NCBI GenBank assembly: GCA_035299065.1
Contig: DATGXI010000125.1
Span: forward strand, 1-15,786
Direction of reading: 5' to 3'
Length of the DNA: 15,786 nucleotides
DNA from: DASPJQ01 sp035299065
GTDB lineage: Bacteria; Bacteroidota; Bacteroidia; Flavobacteriales_D; UBA2798
The first letter of the stretch is position 1. Every line of letters starts with the position of its first letter. Positions 14,376 to 15,786 of this stretch are shown here, piece by piece. Made by a program: the position numbers and the translations under genes. A model generated the notes under the pieces. It had not been told where the DNA came from. It ran no database searches and saw nothing but the letters and a program-made list of their open reading frames with translations.

Positions 14376-15786
14376 ATGTCGTGCACAAATTGTTCAAATA
14401 GTGGTGGTACCCCAGCCGGTTGTGGGAATAAAGGGCATTGTGCCTCAGGTGGTTGTGGGAAAATGGGTGTGTTCAACTGGCTTGAAAACATGCAACTCCC
14501 AACTGGTCAGAAACCTTTTGACGGGGTAGAGGTCCGCTTTAAAAACGGCCGTAAGCTCATTTACAAGAGTGGTGGCCACAATAATCTTTACACTGGCGAT
14601 GTGGTTGTAGTGGAATCAACCCATGGTTATGATGTAGGAGTTGTTACACTTACCGGTGAGTTGGTTAAAACTCAGCTTGCCCGTAAAAACATGAATTTTG
14701 ATTCGCAGGAGATAAAGAAAATTTACCGGAAAGCGAAAGAAGAAGACATTGAGAAGTGGAAGGAAGCTCGTGCCATGGAGGAAAAAACCATGCACCGTGC
14801 GCGTACCCTTGCCCTTGCACACAACCTGCAAATGAAGATTAGTGACGTGGAGTACCAGGGTGATAAAACAAAAGCAACTTTTTATTATACAGCCGATGAG
14901 CGTGTTGATTTTCGTGAGCTCATTAAAAAAATGGCTGAAGAATTTAAGATACGAATTGAAATGCGCCAGATTGGTGCGCGACAGGAAGCAGGGCGCTTAG
15001 GAGGAATTGGTTCATGCGGACGCGAACTATGTTGCTCCACCTGGTTGAATGATTTCAGAACAGTATCAACTTCGGCAGCGCGTTATCAGCAATTGTCGTT
15101 AAACCCGCAAAAACTGGCCGGCCAGTGTGGCAAATTAAAATGCTGTTTGAATTACGAGTTGGACATGTACATTGAGGCATACAAACATTTGCCTGAAACC
15201 AACGTGCGTCTTCAAACCAAAAAAGGAATTGCCGTTCACCAAAAGACTGATATTTTCAGGAAACAAGTATGGTATGCTTATACAGGTGAGGCAGCTGGCC
15301 CGCATGTAGCGCTTTCAACCGAACGTGTCAAATTCATCATTGAACAGAACAAGAAAAATATTTTTCCCGATGACCTTACCGACTATGTAGAGGCCGAAGT
15401 TAAGCCGGTGAAGAAAATTGACTACGATAACGTGGTTGGACAGGATAGTATTACCCGTTTTGATGACACCAAAAAGAAACACGGTAAAAACCGCAACAAA
15501 AATTTCAAAAAAGGAAATAACCAGGGGGGTAATAACCAGAACAAAGGTGGAGCGCAAAACCAACCGCAAAATAAAGGTGCCCAAAATCAAAACCCTAATC
15601 AAAATAAGGGAAATCAGCAACAACAAAATAAGGGCGCCCAAAATCAAAATCCGAATCAAAAAAAGGGCGGAAACAATAACCCCAACCGCGGACCACATAA
15701 CCAAAACAAAGGAAATAATCAAGGCGGTAATAACCAAAATAAGGGTGGTGGCCAAAATCAACACAACCCAAACAAAGCTAACAACA
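14376..15786 (+). CDS. ricT: PSP1-domain protein, RicT/YaaT homologue (3' end outside window)
   Basis: The frame is open for 470 codons and runs off the window. The N-terminus has a cysteine cluster (Cys3, 6, 16, 22, 27) before GVFNWLENM. The PSP1 core follows (VEVRFKNGRKLIY, then GYDVGVVTLTGE), then helices, then the double signature GIGSCGRELCCSTWL and LAGQCGKLKCCLNYE (Cys214, 219, 220, 251, 256, 257). In Bacillus, RicT works with RicA and RicF in an iron-sulfur-containing complex that affects RNase Y-dependent RNA processing; the Bacteroidota partners are not shown here. From about residue 369 the protein becomes a Lys/Asn/Gln/Gly-rich, low-complexity tail with internal repeats, probably disordered. 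Core assignment is secure; use of the gene symbol is by homology. Confidence 0.9.
   Translation, partial: MSCTNCSNSGGTPAGCGNKGHCASGGCGKMGVFNWLENMQLPTGQKPFDGVEVRFKNGRKLIYKSGGHNNLYTGDVVVVESTHGYDVGVVTLTGELVKTQLARKNMNFDSQEIKKIYRKAKEEDIEKWKEARAMEEKTMHRARTLALAHNLQMKISDVEYQGDKTKATFYYTADERVDFRELIKKMAEEFKIRIEMRQIGARQEAGRLGGIGSCGRELCCSTWLNDFRTVSTSAARYQQLSLNPQKLAGQCGKLKCCLNYELDMYIEAYKHLPETNVRLQTKKGIAVHQKTDIFRKQVWYAYTGEAAGPHVALSTERVKFIIEQNKKNIFPDDLTDYVEAEVKPVKKIDYDNVVGQDSITRFDDTKKKHGKNRNKNFKKGNNQGGNNQNKGGAQNQPQNKGAQNQNPNQNKGNQQQQNKGAQNQNPNQKKGGNNNPNRGPHNQNKGNNQGGNNQNKGGGQNQHNPNKANN
15510..15749 (+). repeat. Peptide-level repeats in the Asn/Gln/Gly-rich tail of the RicT homologue
   Basis: KGNNQGGNNQNKGG is encoded twice (15510-15551 and 15708-15749). 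QNKGAQNQNPNQ is also encoded twice (15567-15602 and 15624-15659). The copies are identical as peptides but differ at several synonymous positions (for example CAG/CAA, AAC/AAT, GGG/GGC). Confidence 0.8.

Overview
The window looks like a chromosomal segment of a member of the Bacteroidota. Base composition is moderately AT-rich, there are no convincing Shine-Dalgarno sequences, and copies of the Bacteroidota -7 promoter element TAnnTTTG lie upstream of several genes. The gene set also fits: a cysteine-rich PSP1/RicT protein, an HldD heptose epimerase, a secreted M13 peptidase and an OmpA-domain protein. I cannot name a genus. Apart from the spaced CACGAAT-type repeat at 8640-8816, I see no insertion sequence, prophage, CRISPR array or tRNA.

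Layout. 1-237 is the 3' end of an ElaA-type acetyltransferase. 282-3255 is a probable two-gene transcript for exported proteins: an M13 zinc peptidase, then a two-domain NTF2-like protein. 3298-6822 is a block of minus-strand genes. It holds two tandem paralogues of an unnamed triple-zinc-ribbon protein, a probable 6S-like RNA, GTP cyclohydrolase I (folE) and a 6-pyruvoyl/6-carboxy-tetrahydropterin synthase. Both zinc-ribbon genes and folE are preceded by degenerate repeats in 7-bp phase. 6890-9344 is plus strand: HldD, an archaemetzincin with a lipoprotein signal, a short repeat element and a GNAT acetyltransferase. 9464-12663 holds ATP-type PEP carboxykinase and an orphan soluble V4R-HisKA_2 histidine kinase, separated by a terminator. 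12690-14207 (minus) is an exported protein with an N-terminal OmpA domain and a large unassigned C-terminal part. 14376 to the window end (plus) is the RicT/PSP1 homologue with a long Asn/Gln/Gly/Lys-rich repetitive tail, cut by the window edge.

Functional links. FolE and the pterin synthase are consecutive steps from GTP, leading to queuosine or, as the active-site spacing hints, biopterin. HldD supplies heptose for LPS core. PckA is the gluconeogenic entry from oxaloacetate. The M13 peptidase, NTF2-like protein, metzincin and OmpA-domain protein are all envelope-directed. The least described material is the zinc-ribbon pair with its heptad-repeat leaders, the 6S-like RNA, the lipoprotein archaemetzincin and the C-terminal part of the OmpA-domain protein.
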